From Chloroflexota bacterium (GTDB taxonomy: Bacteria > Chloroflexota > Ktedonobacteria > Ktedonobacterales > Ktedonobacteraceae): a stretch of DNA of 13,345 nucleotides. Of the stretch, positions 6,270-13,261 are shown in pieces; within the stretch, counting starts at the first letter, position 1, and every line of letters starts with the position of its first letter. The notes under the pieces are model-generated. The model was not told the origin of the DNA. It searched no databases and saw nothing but the letters and a program-made list of their open reading frames with translations. The stretch covers positions 1 to 13,345 of the forward strand of contig CADDYT010000164.1 in the NCBI GenBank assembly GCA_902810755.1. The letters are read 5' to 3'. Both the position numbers and the translations under genes were made by a program.

Positions 6270-6914
6270 TTATTTACTCGCCTGCGCTCGCGCAATAATT
6301 TCCTCGACCACCGCCGTCTTGGCATCAGCATAGTTCTGGACATATTTCCAGTTTCGCTGCGCAAGCTCTCGTTTCGTGCGTTCATAAAGCTGGCGATCGG
6401 CGGCATTGCTACGTAACCAGTCACGGAAGAGCAGCATGCAGTCAATCTCTGAACAGCCCTGTGAGAAGACGTGCAGGTTGATATCAGTATCCGGCCCCTT
6501 AAACAGGCGGTGTTCAAACCAGTCTGGCTCTCTGATGCGCAACACATAACCGGCCCTTTCCAGCGCAGGCACATAAGCTGGCTCATCTGATGAATCGGCT
6601 ACGGCCAGCACGACATCGATTCTTGGCTTGGCCGCAAGCCCTGGCACCGAAGTTGAACCGACATGCTCAAGCAGCACCACCCGCTCACCGAGCGCAGCCC
6701 GAATGCGCTCTGCCTCACGCTCGAAAAGCGCGGGCCACTGAGGGTCGTAGTCTACAATCAGAACAGGCCCGTTCAGAGGCTTATACTCGCCAACATGAAT
6801 TGCCTGCAATTGCTCTTCTGTATAGATGACATTTGCGGCTCCCCCGCTCCGTTGCACTGACTCATTGCCGCTCTCTTCCGACGTTTTTCCTGCTGTATTG
6901 TCGTTTGCGGACAT
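6270..6914 (-). CDS. GrpB/UPF0157 family protein (nucleotidyltransferase-like)
   Basis: A 214-residue protein. After a low-complexity, poorly conserved N-terminal tail (about 1-45) comes a GrpB/UPF0157 domain with VDYDPQW (54-60), the core HVGSTSVPGLAAKPRID (84-100) and a C-terminal YERTKRELA segment. The GS...D..D-like core places the family in the nucleotidyltransferase fold superfamily; its cellular substrate is not established. I chose the second of two close ATGs because AGGAG stands six bases before it. The first ATG, six bases upstream, has another purine-rich site at a longer distance (GAGGAGG, 11 bases). It is the first gene of a two-gene unit with the nucleoside hydrolase. Confidence 0.88.
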   Translation of the reverse strand: MSANDNTAGKTSEESGNESVQRSGGAANVIYTEEQLQAIHVGEYKPLNGPVLIVDYDPQWPALFEREAERIRAALGERVVLLEHVGSTSVPGLAAKPRIDVVLAVADSSDEPAYVPALERAGYVLRIREPDWFEHRLFKGPDTDINLHVFSQGCSEIDCMLLFRDWLRSNAADRQLYERTKRELAQRNWKYVQNYADAKTAVVEEIIARAQASK

Positions 6915-6958
6915 GTGCATCTCCTGTCTTTCCTCCTCTTTGAAAGCACCGGCGAATA

Positions 6959-6986
6959 ACTATATAGTATCATGTAGAGCCTTCAC
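6959..6986 (-). promoter_or_regulatory. possible promoter of the GrpB-nucleoside hydrolase unit
   Basis: On the minus strand TATAGT (6964-6959) is a good -10 element in an AT-rich stretch. The best upstream partner is a poor GTGAAG at 6986-6981, 16 bases away. Position about 45 bases before the start codon is sensible, but the -35 is weak. Confidence 0.3.
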
Positions 6987-7067
6987 GCCGTTTTTGGGCG
7001 GCACGGCAGGTTTACCGGAGGAAAGGGGATGACAGTATCTGGCCTGCATCTGTGAGTATCGGTAAAC
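6987..7067. other. divergent intergenic spacer with inverted repeats
   Basis: The 6915-7216 spacer separates the two divergent transcription units. It holds the two promoter candidates listed separately. It also has a short GCCG/CGGC hairpin (6987-7002) and an 8-bp inverted repeat GTTTACCG/CGGTAAAC with arms at 7010-7017 and 7060-7067. The latter could be an operator half-site pair, though its 42-base spacing is long. No RNA gene was recognised here. Confidence 0.25.
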
Positions 7068-7130
7068 TATACAATGCTCTCAAACGCCAATTTTCCATCT
7101 GCTATCTTCTCCAGAGAATATAAATACTCG

Positions 7131-7159
7131 TTGTTCTCAGTGCAAAGATAGGGTACAAT
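7131..7159 (+). promoter_or_regulatory. sigma70-type promoter before the split membrane-protein gene
   Basis: TTGTTC (7131-7136) and TACAAT (7154-7159) are separated by exactly 17 bases, with predicted start near 7166 and about 50 bases of leader before the first plus-strand ATG. This is among the better promoter matches in the window. Confidence 0.55.
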
Positions 7160-7216
7160 AAGCACAGGAAGAGGCAGATCGCTTCATGCTAATGAACAAT
7201 TAGAGGAAGAGAGACA

Positions 7217-7399
7217 ATGGGTATCGGCGATTGGATCGCTATTATCGGTATTATTGTTATGATTGCTATCGCCATCTGGCAAAATACCCGTAAGGTGGTA
7301 GCTTACAAGATTCTTTCGGATCCGGCTGAATATAAATATAATACTGTTCTTTATAAAAGGCGAAAGTCTGCTTGTTATAAAGATACAAAATATTGGTAA
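7217..7399 (+). CDS. N-terminal fragment of a membrane-anchored protein split by a frameshift
   Basis: A 60-codon reading frame with a convincing start (AGAGGAAGAGAG shortly before ATG). Residues 5-21 are a hydrophobic membrane anchor. They are followed by NTRKVVAYKILSD (23-35), which recalls from memory the juxtamembrane signature of an unnamed family of membrane-tethered bacterial proteins (anchor, then K-x-LSY-x-x-x-S-D). After that the encoded sequence becomes lysine/tyrosine-rich and nonsensical and ends at TAA. The family-like continuation is found in another frame, downstream of about 7332. I therefore read this as the 5' part of one disrupted gene, together with the ORF at 7413-7982. 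The stretch is visibly AT-richer than its neighbours, which may mean a separate origin. Confidence 0.6.
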   Translation: MGIGDWIAIIGIIVMIAIAIWQNTRKVVAYKILSDPAEYKYNTVLYKRRKSACYKDTKYW

Positions 7400-7412
7400 G
7401 GCTCCCATAACG

Positions 7413-7982
7413 ATGGATGATTTCTATCAAGGCAATCCTATTGTGTTTGAATTTGGAAAAGGAACCGAGATAGTGCAGGCTGAAGTCGTGGAAACTATCC
7501 CGGACGGCATAGCGGCTGAAGTCAAAGAAAAACTCACGTTCGGTTCAGGAAAACTTACCATCGCTCCCCTTTTGCTTAACAGGTACAGCTTTATCAAGCT
7601 GAAGGTTAAACTGGCTCATTTTAACGGAGAAGTACATGCCGGTCATATGCAAATTGTGGGAGGAAAGCTCATCAATTTTGACGAATATTTTATTAATAAG
7701 ATTGTTCGTAATCCAACCCATAATCCCATTATAACAATCTTTCATCTCATTTTAGCTGCTCTCATATTTTGTGCTTTTGCTCCGCTATTATTGCTCCCTG
7801 CATATTTAGGGCTATCACTGGTGGCGAGTGTTCTTAATACCTCTCTTGATGCAGCCACCGACACATTGCCAGGAGGAATAGCTTTCCTTGCAGGGCTTAT
7901 CATAGGGCTTTATTGTTTATCTAAATTATCCAGATTTATTGATCTTTTCTTTAATTTCAGAGGGAAGATTAAGTTATTTTAA
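7413..7982 (+). CDS. C-terminal part of the same disrupted gene; beta-rich domain plus C-terminal membrane helices
   Basis: A 189-codon ORF whose own ATG lacks a good ribosome site. Its frame is open upstream to a stop at 7299, and the upstream codons encode KIQNIGKAPITMDDF running into the ORF. That looks like the N-x-G-x-x-PI followed by D-[YF] motif of a membrane-tethered beta-rich family I recall as unnamed. The first 85 residues are a beta-rich domain (VFEFGKGTEI at 11-20, VQAEVVET at 21-28, LTIAPLLLNR at 48-57). From about 105 to 170 there are two or three hydrophobic helices separated near 143-152. A short basic tail follows (KIKLF end). No enzyme motif is seen. The gene is AT-rich. 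Unless translation shifts frame or the break is a sequencing error, this is the larger piece of a pseudogene. Confidence 0.6.
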   Translation: MDDFYQGNPIVFEFGKGTEIVQAEVVETIPDGIAAEVKEKLTFGSGKLTIAPLLLNRYSFIKLKVKLAHFNGEVHAGHMQIVGGKLINFDEYFINKIVRNPTHNPIITIFHLILAALIFCAFAPLLLLPAYLGLSLVASVLNTSLDAATDTLPGGIAFLAGLIIGLYCLSKLSRFIDLFFNFRGKIKLF

Positions 7983-7993
7983 CAGGAGGGATC

Positions 7994-8836
7994 ATGGCCC
8001 AACCACCTCCCCGCTGGCACATCAAACAGGACGCGACCGATGAAGAAGCCGAGACAATACTCTTGCGCGATCCCGTCTGGAATTGCTTCGCCCTGGCCGA
8101 TCTGGAGCCGCCGCTGCGCAATTACAGCCAGTTTCCCGTTGCCAGGCAGGATGGAAGCAGCGAGCATGCTCTATGCCTGATCTTGCGCCATCCCATTATC
8201 GGGCAGGTGATTTCGCCTTATGGCAACGAAGAGGGTGTCGCTGCTATTCTGAATCAGGTGGCGCTACCTGAACGTGTGCTGATTCAGGCACAGGAGCGGC
8301 ATTTCCCCTTGCTGCAACGTCACTACCGGCCAGAGTCAAACTGGCGAAGCATGCTGCGTATGGCTATTCCCCCATCCTCACAACCATCTCCCTCACAGCT
8401 ACCTGCGCCCCCTCAGCCGATTAAGCAGATGAGCATGGCCGATGTGCCTGCGCTGGAAGCATTGTATGCGCAACACGGTGAGGCTCCGCTTTCCGCCGAG
8501 CTTTTTGCCCGTGCCATCTTCTTCGGCGCGTATGAGGGAGAGCAGATCGTTGCCGCCGGTGGAACGCATGTGTTGTCACTCAAATATGGAATCGCCGTTA
8601 TCGGCTATATCTTGACGGCCCCACAGGCGCGCGGTCAGGGGTATGCAACGGCTATTACCGCCGCGCTTGTCGCAAAGCTATTTGAGCTGCATTTCTCTAC
8701 GGTTGTTCTCAACGTCTTTGAAGACAACCGCCCTGCCGTGCGCATCTACCGGCGCCTGGACTTTCAAACGCGCCACCGGCTCTGGACGGGCAAAGGCATC
8801 CTGTCAAAACCACTCGACGCCCCTACACCCTCTTGA
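7994..8836 (+). CDS. GNAT-family N-acetyltransferase with an extra N-terminal domain
   Basis: A 280-residue protein of two parts joined by a Pro/Ser/Gln linker (about 126-142). The C-terminal half is a GNAT acetyltransferase with the acetyl-CoA loop segment PQARGQGYATA (210-220; R-x-x-G-x-A type) and the family end NVFEDNRPAVRIYRRLDF (240-257). The N-terminal half (DPVWNCFALADLEPP, 26-40) looks like the GNAT-like domain that precedes the catalytic one in FR47/Eis-style tandem proteins; it lacks an obvious acetyl-CoA loop. The acceptor is unknown. Start choice is clear: AGGAGGG sits four bases from the ATG and 11 bases after the preceding stop. Its stop codon lies inside the promoter of the next operon, so it probably ends its own unit. 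Confidence 0.88.
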   Translation: MAQPPPRWHIKQDATDEEAETILLRDPVWNCFALADLEPPLRNYSQFPVARQDGSSEHALCLILRHPIIGQVISPYGNEEGVAAILNQVALPERVLIQAQERHFPLLQRHYRPESNWRSMLRMAIPPSSQPSPSQLPAPPQPIKQMSMADVPALEALYAQHGEAPLSAELFARAIFFGAYEGEQIVAAGGTHVLSLKYGIAVIGYILTAPQARGQGYATAITAALVAKLFELHFSTVVLNVFEDNRPAVRIYRRLDFQTRHRLWTGKGILSKPLDAPTPS

Positions 8837-8842
8837 TATAAT
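8814..8842 (+). promoter_or_regulatory. extended -10 promoter of the sugar-phosphate operon
   Basis: TCGACG (8814-8819) is followed after exactly 17 bases by a perfect TATAAT (8837-8842), preceded by TG one base away (TGATATAAT), an extended -10. Predicted start is near 8849, about 50 bases before the TTG start of the phosphofructokinase. The promoter overlaps the stop codon of the preceding acetyltransferase gene. Confidence 0.65.
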
Positions 8843-8898
8843 GGTCTGTAACAGCAACATGATTACGGACCGAGAAATAACACTACAGGAGCGAACTT

Positions 8899-10113
8899 TT
8901 GTCATCGATAACACATGGGAATCTGGTGATCGGGCAATCAGGAGGGGCTACTGCCGTCATTAATGCCAGCCTGGTGGGCGCGGTTGAGGCGGCGCTGACA
9001 TCTGAACGCATTGAGGGCATTTTCGGCATGCGTTATGGCATTGAAGGCTTTCTGCGGGAGGATTTGATCGACCTGCGACGACAACCTGCGCATATCTGGC
9101 CGCAATTGCTGCACACGCCATCGGCTGCGCTCGGTTCCTGCCGCTATAAGCTGAAGGAAGGCGATCTGGAACGCGCGGTAGAGATTTTGCGGCGATACAA
9201 TATTCGCTATATGGCCTATATCGGCGGCAACGACTCTGCGGATACGGCCCATCAGCTGGTAGAGGCTGGGCGGCGAGCGAACTATGAAATCAATATTATC
9301 AGCGTACCAAAGACCATCGATAACGATTTGCCGTATACTGATCACTGTCCGGGCTATGGCAGCGCGGCCCGCTTCATCGCCTGGGCCACCGTCGATTCGA
9401 CGATGAACACCATCTCGATTCCTTCGCATTATCCGGTGAAGGTGATTGAGACGATGGGCAGGGATGCAGGCTGGCTGGCGGCTTCATCGGCGCTGGGGAA
9501 ATATACGGAGGCGGATCCGCCGCATATCATCTTGCTGCCGGAACAACCCTTCAACGCGGAGCGTTTCCTGACGCGGGTTGAAGAGATTTACCGGCAACTG
9601 GACTACGTAGTGGTTGTGGCGGCAGAGGCGATTCGCGACGAGCAGGGGCAGGCCCTGGGCTCGGCAGGGCAGACAGGCGTCGATGCCTTTCATCACCCGC
9701 TGCTGAGCGGGGCAGCGCAATACCTGGTCGAACTGGTGAAAACGCAGCTGGGCATCCGGGCGCGCTTCGACAAGCCCGGCGACCTGCAGCGCATGGCCTC
9801 AAACAGCATCTCTCCGGTTGACCGAGACGAAGCCTATCTGGTAGGAGAGATGGCCGTGCAGGCCCTGCTCAACGGCGAAAGTGATAAGATGATAACGTTG
9901 ATACGCCATAGCGACCCCGTCTATCATAGTACGACGGGGCTGGTTGAACTGGCGAAGGTAGCGAATGTGCAGCGTTTCCTGCCGGATGAGTACCTGGATG
10001 AGAGCAAAACGATGGTAACTCAAGCATTTAAGGATTATGCGCAGCCATTGATCGGTGGCCCGGTGCCGCAGTATACCATGCTGGAACATATACAGGTGAG
10101 GAAGATGCGATGA
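8899..10113 (+). CDS. diphosphate-fructose-6-phosphate 1-phosphotransferase (PPi-type 6-phosphofructokinase)
   Basis: A 404-residue phosphofructokinase-family enzyme. It phosphorylates fructose 6-phosphate to the 1,6-bisphosphate, a step that is reversible when pyrophosphate is the donor. Motifs are GQSGGATAVIN (12-22), GGNDS (109-113), PKTIDND (137-143) and MGRDAGW (186-192). Lys in PKTIDND and Asp after GGN are the pair that mark PPi users; ATP enzymes have GGDGS and PGTIDND. The first Asp of the GGD motif is Asn here, a variant I recall from other PPi-type enzymes. The start codon is TTG, supported by AGGAG seven bases upstream. It opens a four-gene overlapping operon, and its stop overlaps the DeoB start (ATGA). 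Confidence 0.93.
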   Translation: MSSITHGNLVIGQSGGATAVINASLVGAVEAALTSERIEGIFGMRYGIEGFLREDLIDLRRQPAHIWPQLLHTPSAALGSCRYKLKEGDLERAVEILRRYNIRYMAYIGGNDSADTAHQLVEAGRRANYEINIISVPKTIDNDLPYTDHCPGYGSAARFIAWATVDSTMNTISIPSHYPVKVIETMGRDAGWLAASSALGKYTEADPPHIILLPEQPFNAERFLTRVEEIYRQLDYVVVVAAEAIRDEQGQALGSAGQTGVDAFHHPLLSGAAQYLVELVKTQLGIRARFDKPGDLQRMASNSISPVDRDEAYLVGEMAVQALLNGESDKMITLIRHSDPVYHSTTGLVELAKVANVQRFLPDEYLDESKTMVTQAFKDYAQPLIGGPVPQYTMLEHIQVRKMR

Positions 10114-11291
10114 GCGCGTTGAAAAGAGCTATTCTGGTCGTGCTTGATGGCGTTGGCGCGGGCGCCAATCCCGATGCCGCCGCCTATGGAGACGCGGGCG
10201 CAAGTTCGCTGGAACATTGCGCGCAGGCGATTGGCGGGCTTTCATTGCCCAATCTGGGCAGTATCGGGCTGGGCAATATCACGCCCATTCTGGGAACGCC
10301 GCCAGACCCGCAGGCGCGCGGCTCCTACGGGCGCATGGCTGAAGCGGCTGCCGGCAAAGATAGTACAACGGGCCACTGGGAGATGACCGGCGTGGTTCTC
10401 AAACGGCCACTGCCGACCTACCCACATGGCTTCCCACCCGATGTGATCGCGGCTTTCGAGCAGGCCATCGGACGCAAAGTGATCGGCAACAAAGCGGCAT
10501 CCGGCACCGAGATCATCAAGGAACTGGGTGAGGAACACCTGCGCACAGGCCACCCCATCGTCTACACATCAGCCGACAGCGTTTTTCAGATTGCCGCCCA
10601 CCAGGACGTGATCCCGCTTGAGGAACTGTACCATATGTGCGAAGTTGCGCGCGGCCTGCTAACGGGAGAACACGCGGTCGGGCGCGTGATTGCCCGCCCA
10701 TTTATCGGCACGCCCGGCGCGTTCAAACGCACCGAACACCGGCGCGACTTCTCGCTGCCCCCGCAGGGGACGACGCTGCTCGACCTGCTCAAAGAGAGCG
10801 GCAAAGATGTCATCGGCATCGGCAAGATCGAAGACCTCTTCGCCGGGCGCGGCCTGACCGTGCGCGACCATACAGAGACGAACCGCGACGGCATGGAGGT
10901 CACGCTGCGCTGGCTGGAACGTGACTTTACAGGGTTGCTTTTCGTGAATCTGGTAGAATTTGATATGCTCTGGGGGCATCGGCGCGATAGCCAGGGCTAT
11001 GCGCAGGCGCTGCGCGAGGTGGATGACTGGTTTGGACAGATGCGGCAGAAGATGCGACCAGAGGATGCCATCTTCTTCACGGCAGATCATGGCGTTGACC
11101 CGACCTATCACGGCACCGACCACACGCGCGAGACCGTGCCGCTGCTGGCATATGGCGAGCCGGTGAAGGCCGGAGTGAATCTTGGCCTGCGCCCGACCTA
11201 TGCCGATCTGGGGCAAACACTGGCGCAGGCGTTCGGCATCGAGCCACTGGCAGCCGGGACAAGCTTTGCACATGAGATAGGACTGGTGTGA
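10110..11291 (+). CDS. deoB: phosphopentomutase (DeoB)
   Basis: A 393-residue phosphopentomutase of the alkaline phosphatase superfamily, the usual length. It interconverts (deoxy)ribose 1-phosphate and 5-phosphate. The first metal ligand is Asp13 in VVLDGVGAG. The activated threonine is Thr87 in KDSTTGHWE (83-91). Further matches are GNKAASGTEII, TSADSVFQIAAH, VEFDMLWGHRRD and TADHGVDPTYHGTDHTRE, the last carrying the remaining metal-binding Asp and His residues. All catalytic residues seem intact. The gene overlaps the phosphofructokinase stop by four bases. Together with the nucleoside hydrolase on the other strand it suggests use of nucleoside-derived ribose phosphate, although a hydrolase yields free ribose rather than ribose 1-phosphate. 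Confidence 0.96.
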   Translation: MSALKRAILVVLDGVGAGANPDAAAYGDAGASSLEHCAQAIGGLSLPNLGSIGLGNITPILGTPPDPQARGSYGRMAEAAAGKDSTTGHWEMTGVVLKRPLPTYPHGFPPDVIAAFEQAIGRKVIGNKAASGTEIIKELGEEHLRTGHPIVYTSADSVFQIAAHQDVIPLEELYHMCEVARGLLTGEHAVGRVIARPFIGTPGAFKRTEHRRDFSLPPQGTTLLDLLKESGKDVIGIGKIEDLFAGRGLTVRDHTETNRDGMEVTLRWLERDFTGLLFVNLVEFDMLWGHRRDSQGYAQALREVDDWFGQMRQKMRPEDAIFFTADHGVDPTYHGTDHTRETVPLLAYGEPVKAGVNLGLRPTYADLGQTLAQAFGIEPLAAGTSFAHEIGLV

Positions 11292-11848
11292 TGGAGACGA
11301 AACAGAACAATACGGGGCAATCGGGAGTATTGCGGGGGCCGCGCGTCTTTCTCCGGCGGCCCACAATGGCGGATGCGCAGAACGTCTTCAACTGGGAGCG
11401 CGATGATGTGGTATGGCGCTACGACCCGCACCGCCCGCATTCGCAAACTCTCCCGGAGTTTCTGCCCATCTTTGAGCGCAACTATGTGCGTGGCAACGGG
11501 CGGCAATTCTGGTTTATTATAGAAGACGAGCAGCATACCCCTATCGGAACCATTACGTACTTTAACATCGACTACCGTCTGGGCCATGTTGAACTGGGGC
11601 TGGGTCTGGGCGAGAAATCACGCTGGGGGCATGGCTACGGGCCAGAGGCCATCAGCGTGCTGACGCAATATCTGCTCTCCTTCCCCCAGATCGTGCGTGT
11701 TTACGCAGAAACGGCGCAGGCCAACCACCCGGCCCGCCGCGCCTTCGCTAAAGCTGGTTACGTAGAGGTGGGACAAATTTTTGATCCACGCAGCTCAGGC
11801 GAACCCTGGGTGCTGCTGGAAATATGGAAAAGAGGCTTTCCACGATGA
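11291..11848 (+). CDS. RimJ/RimL-like GNAT acetyltransferase
   Basis: A 185-residue single-domain acetyltransferase. The N-terminus has GPRVFLRRPTMADAQ (16-30), typical of RimJ/RimL and spermidine acetyltransferase relatives. GLGEKSRWGHGYGPEA (105-120) is the acetyl-CoA binding loop, and ETAQANHPARRAFAKAGY (140-157) is the conserved end. The acceptor (protein N-terminus, polyamine or small molecule) cannot be told. The ATG overlaps the DeoB stop in TGATG with AGGA eight bases before it. A GTG one codon earlier is possible. It is sandwiched inside a sugar-phosphate operon, which hints at a sugar or nucleotide-sugar acceptor, but this is inference only. Confidence 0.88.
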   Translation: METKQNNTGQSGVLRGPRVFLRRPTMADAQNVFNWERDDVVWRYDPHRPHSQTLPEFLPIFERNYVRGNGRQFWFIIEDEQHTPIGTITYFNIDYRLGHVELGLGLGEKSRWGHGYGPEAISVLTQYLLSFPQIVRVYAETAQANHPARRAFAKAGYVEVGQIFDPRSSGEPWVLLEIWKRGFPR

Positions 11849-13212
11849 CAACCAACGAAACACAATCACCCGTGAACCCGGCTATTTTTTCCGCGTATGA
11901 TATACGCGGGATTTACGGGCAAACGATGACCGACGAGGTCGCCTACCGCATCGGGCGGGCGGCGGCAGCGTATTTGCAGGTGCCTGAAATCGCCGTAGGC
12001 CGCGATATGCGCCTCTCGTCTCCGCAACTGGCAGCGGCGTTGATACGCGGCATCACCGACCAGGGAACCAACGCGGTTGACCTCGGCCTGACCACAACCG
12101 ATGAACTCTACTTCGCAGTGGGCAAATTCAACTACCCGGCGGGCGTGATGATTACAGCTTCGCACAACCCGGCACAGTACAACGGCATGAAATTCTGTCG
12201 TGCTAACGCATACCCCATCAGCATCGATACCGGGCTGGCCGATATTCGCGATCTGGCAGTGAGCGGCAACTTCCCCACACCCACGCGCAAGGGTGAGGTG
12301 ACGCAGCGCGACGTGACCGACGCTTATGTGCAGCACGTGCTGTCATTCATTGATGTGAGCAAAATCAGGCCGCTCAAAGTCGTGGTTGACGCAGGCAACG
12401 GCATGGCAGGTATGATTGTCCCCAGAGTCTTCGAGCATCTGCCCTGCGAGCTTATTCCCATGTATTTTGAACTGGACGGCAGCTTCCCCAACCACCAGGC
12501 CAGTCCGATTGAGCCGGAAAACGTGGCCGACCTGCAAAGAAAAGTGGTTGAAACACACGCCAACCTCGGCGCGGCCTTCGACGGCGACGCCGACCGCATG
12601 TTCCCCATCGATGAGAAGGGCGAGCGCGTGGATGGCTCGCAGGTGACAGCCCTCGTTGCCAACAGCTTGCTGCACAAGCACCCCGGCGCGACCATCCTGC
12701 ACAACCTGATCGTCTCCAAAAGCGTGCCGGAACTGATCAACCGGCTGGGCGGCAAAGCGGTACGCACGCGCGTTGGACACTCCTTCATCAAGGAAGAGAT
12801 GCGCCGCACCAACGCCATCTTTGGCGGCGAGCATTCCGGCCATTTCTACTTCCGCGACAACTGGTATGCTGACTCCGGCCTGATCTCCCTGCTCATCATC
12901 CTGGAACTGATCTCGGTGGAGAACAAGCCGCTCTCCGAACTGCTCAAGCCCCTGGACACGCGCTTCCGCAGTGGCGAGATCAACACGCGCGTCAGCGATG
13001 TGCAGGCCAAATTGCAGGCCCTCAAGCAGCACTACGGCCCCCAGGCCCTCTCCGTAGACGAACTGGACGGCGTCACCTTCGATTTCGGCGACTGGTGGTT
13101 CAACGTGCGCCCGTCCAACACCGAGCCGCTACTGCGCCTCAACGTGGAAGCCGACAACAAACAACTGATGGAAGAGAAACGCGATGAACTGGTCGCGTTC
13201 ATCCGTAGCTAG
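11845..13212 (+). CDS. phosphomannomutase/phosphoglucomutase (alpha-D-phosphohexomutase)
   Basis: A 455-residue alpha-D-phosphohexomutase, cytoplasmic. The family moves phosphate between C1 and C6 of mannose or glucose and so feeds GDP-mannose, cell-wall and polysaccharide synthesis. The phosphoserine is Ser106 in TASHNPAQYNGMK (104-116), the magnesium loop is DGDADR (246-251), the sugar-binding loop is GEHSGHFYF (328-336) and the phosphate-binding loop is RPSNTEP (422-428). All four signature loops are present. GEHSG fits PMM/PGM dual enzymes better than GlmM, but specificity is not proven. I chose the ATG that overlaps the previous stop (ATGA), with AAGAGG about nine bases upstream. An ATG seven codons earlier would overlap more and has a poor site. 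Confidence 0.95.
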   Translation: MTTNETQSPVNPAIFSAYDIRGIYGQTMTDEVAYRIGRAAAAYLQVPEIAVGRDMRLSSPQLAAALIRGITDQGTNAVDLGLTTTDELYFAVGKFNYPAGVMITASHNPAQYNGMKFCRANAYPISIDTGLADIRDLAVSGNFPTPTRKGEVTQRDVTDAYVQHVLSFIDVSKIRPLKVVVDAGNGMAGMIVPRVFEHLPCELIPMYFELDGSFPNHQASPIEPENVADLQRKVVETHANLGAAFDGDADRMFPIDEKGERVDGSQVTALVANSLLHKHPGATILHNLIVSKSVPELINRLGGKAVRTRVGHSFIKEEMRRTNAIFGGEHSGHFYFRDNWYADSGLISLLIILELISVENKPLSELLKPLDTRFRSGEINTRVSDVQAKLQALKQHYGPQALSVDELDGVTFDFGDWWFNVRPSNTEPLLRLNVEADNKQLMEEKRDELVAFIRS

Positions 13213-13242
13213 CAACCCGGGCTAACATATGCATAGGGTTGC
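13212..13242 (+). terminator. hairpin after the phosphohexomutase gene, possible terminator
   Basis: GCAACCC (13212-13218) and GGGTTGC (13236-13242) form a perfect 7-bp stem directly after the stop codon, with a 17-base loop holding CATATGCAT. There is no T tract after it, so it would be a weak intrinsic terminator or an mRNA 3'-end stabiliser. Confidence 0.45.
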
Positions 13243-13261
13243 AAGTAGACCAGCGCCGCAT

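Noticed and set aside
7029..7055. Eight-codon leader-peptide-like ORF (MTVSGLHL) after GGAGGAAAGGGG
   Set aside because: It lies upstream of the best promoter for the plus-strand genes, has no regulatory codon run and no attenuator hairpin; probably chance.
10659..11366. 235-codon minus-strand frame opposite DeoB
   Set aside because: Composition is typical of antisense shadows, and DeoB on the other strand has all catalytic motifs.
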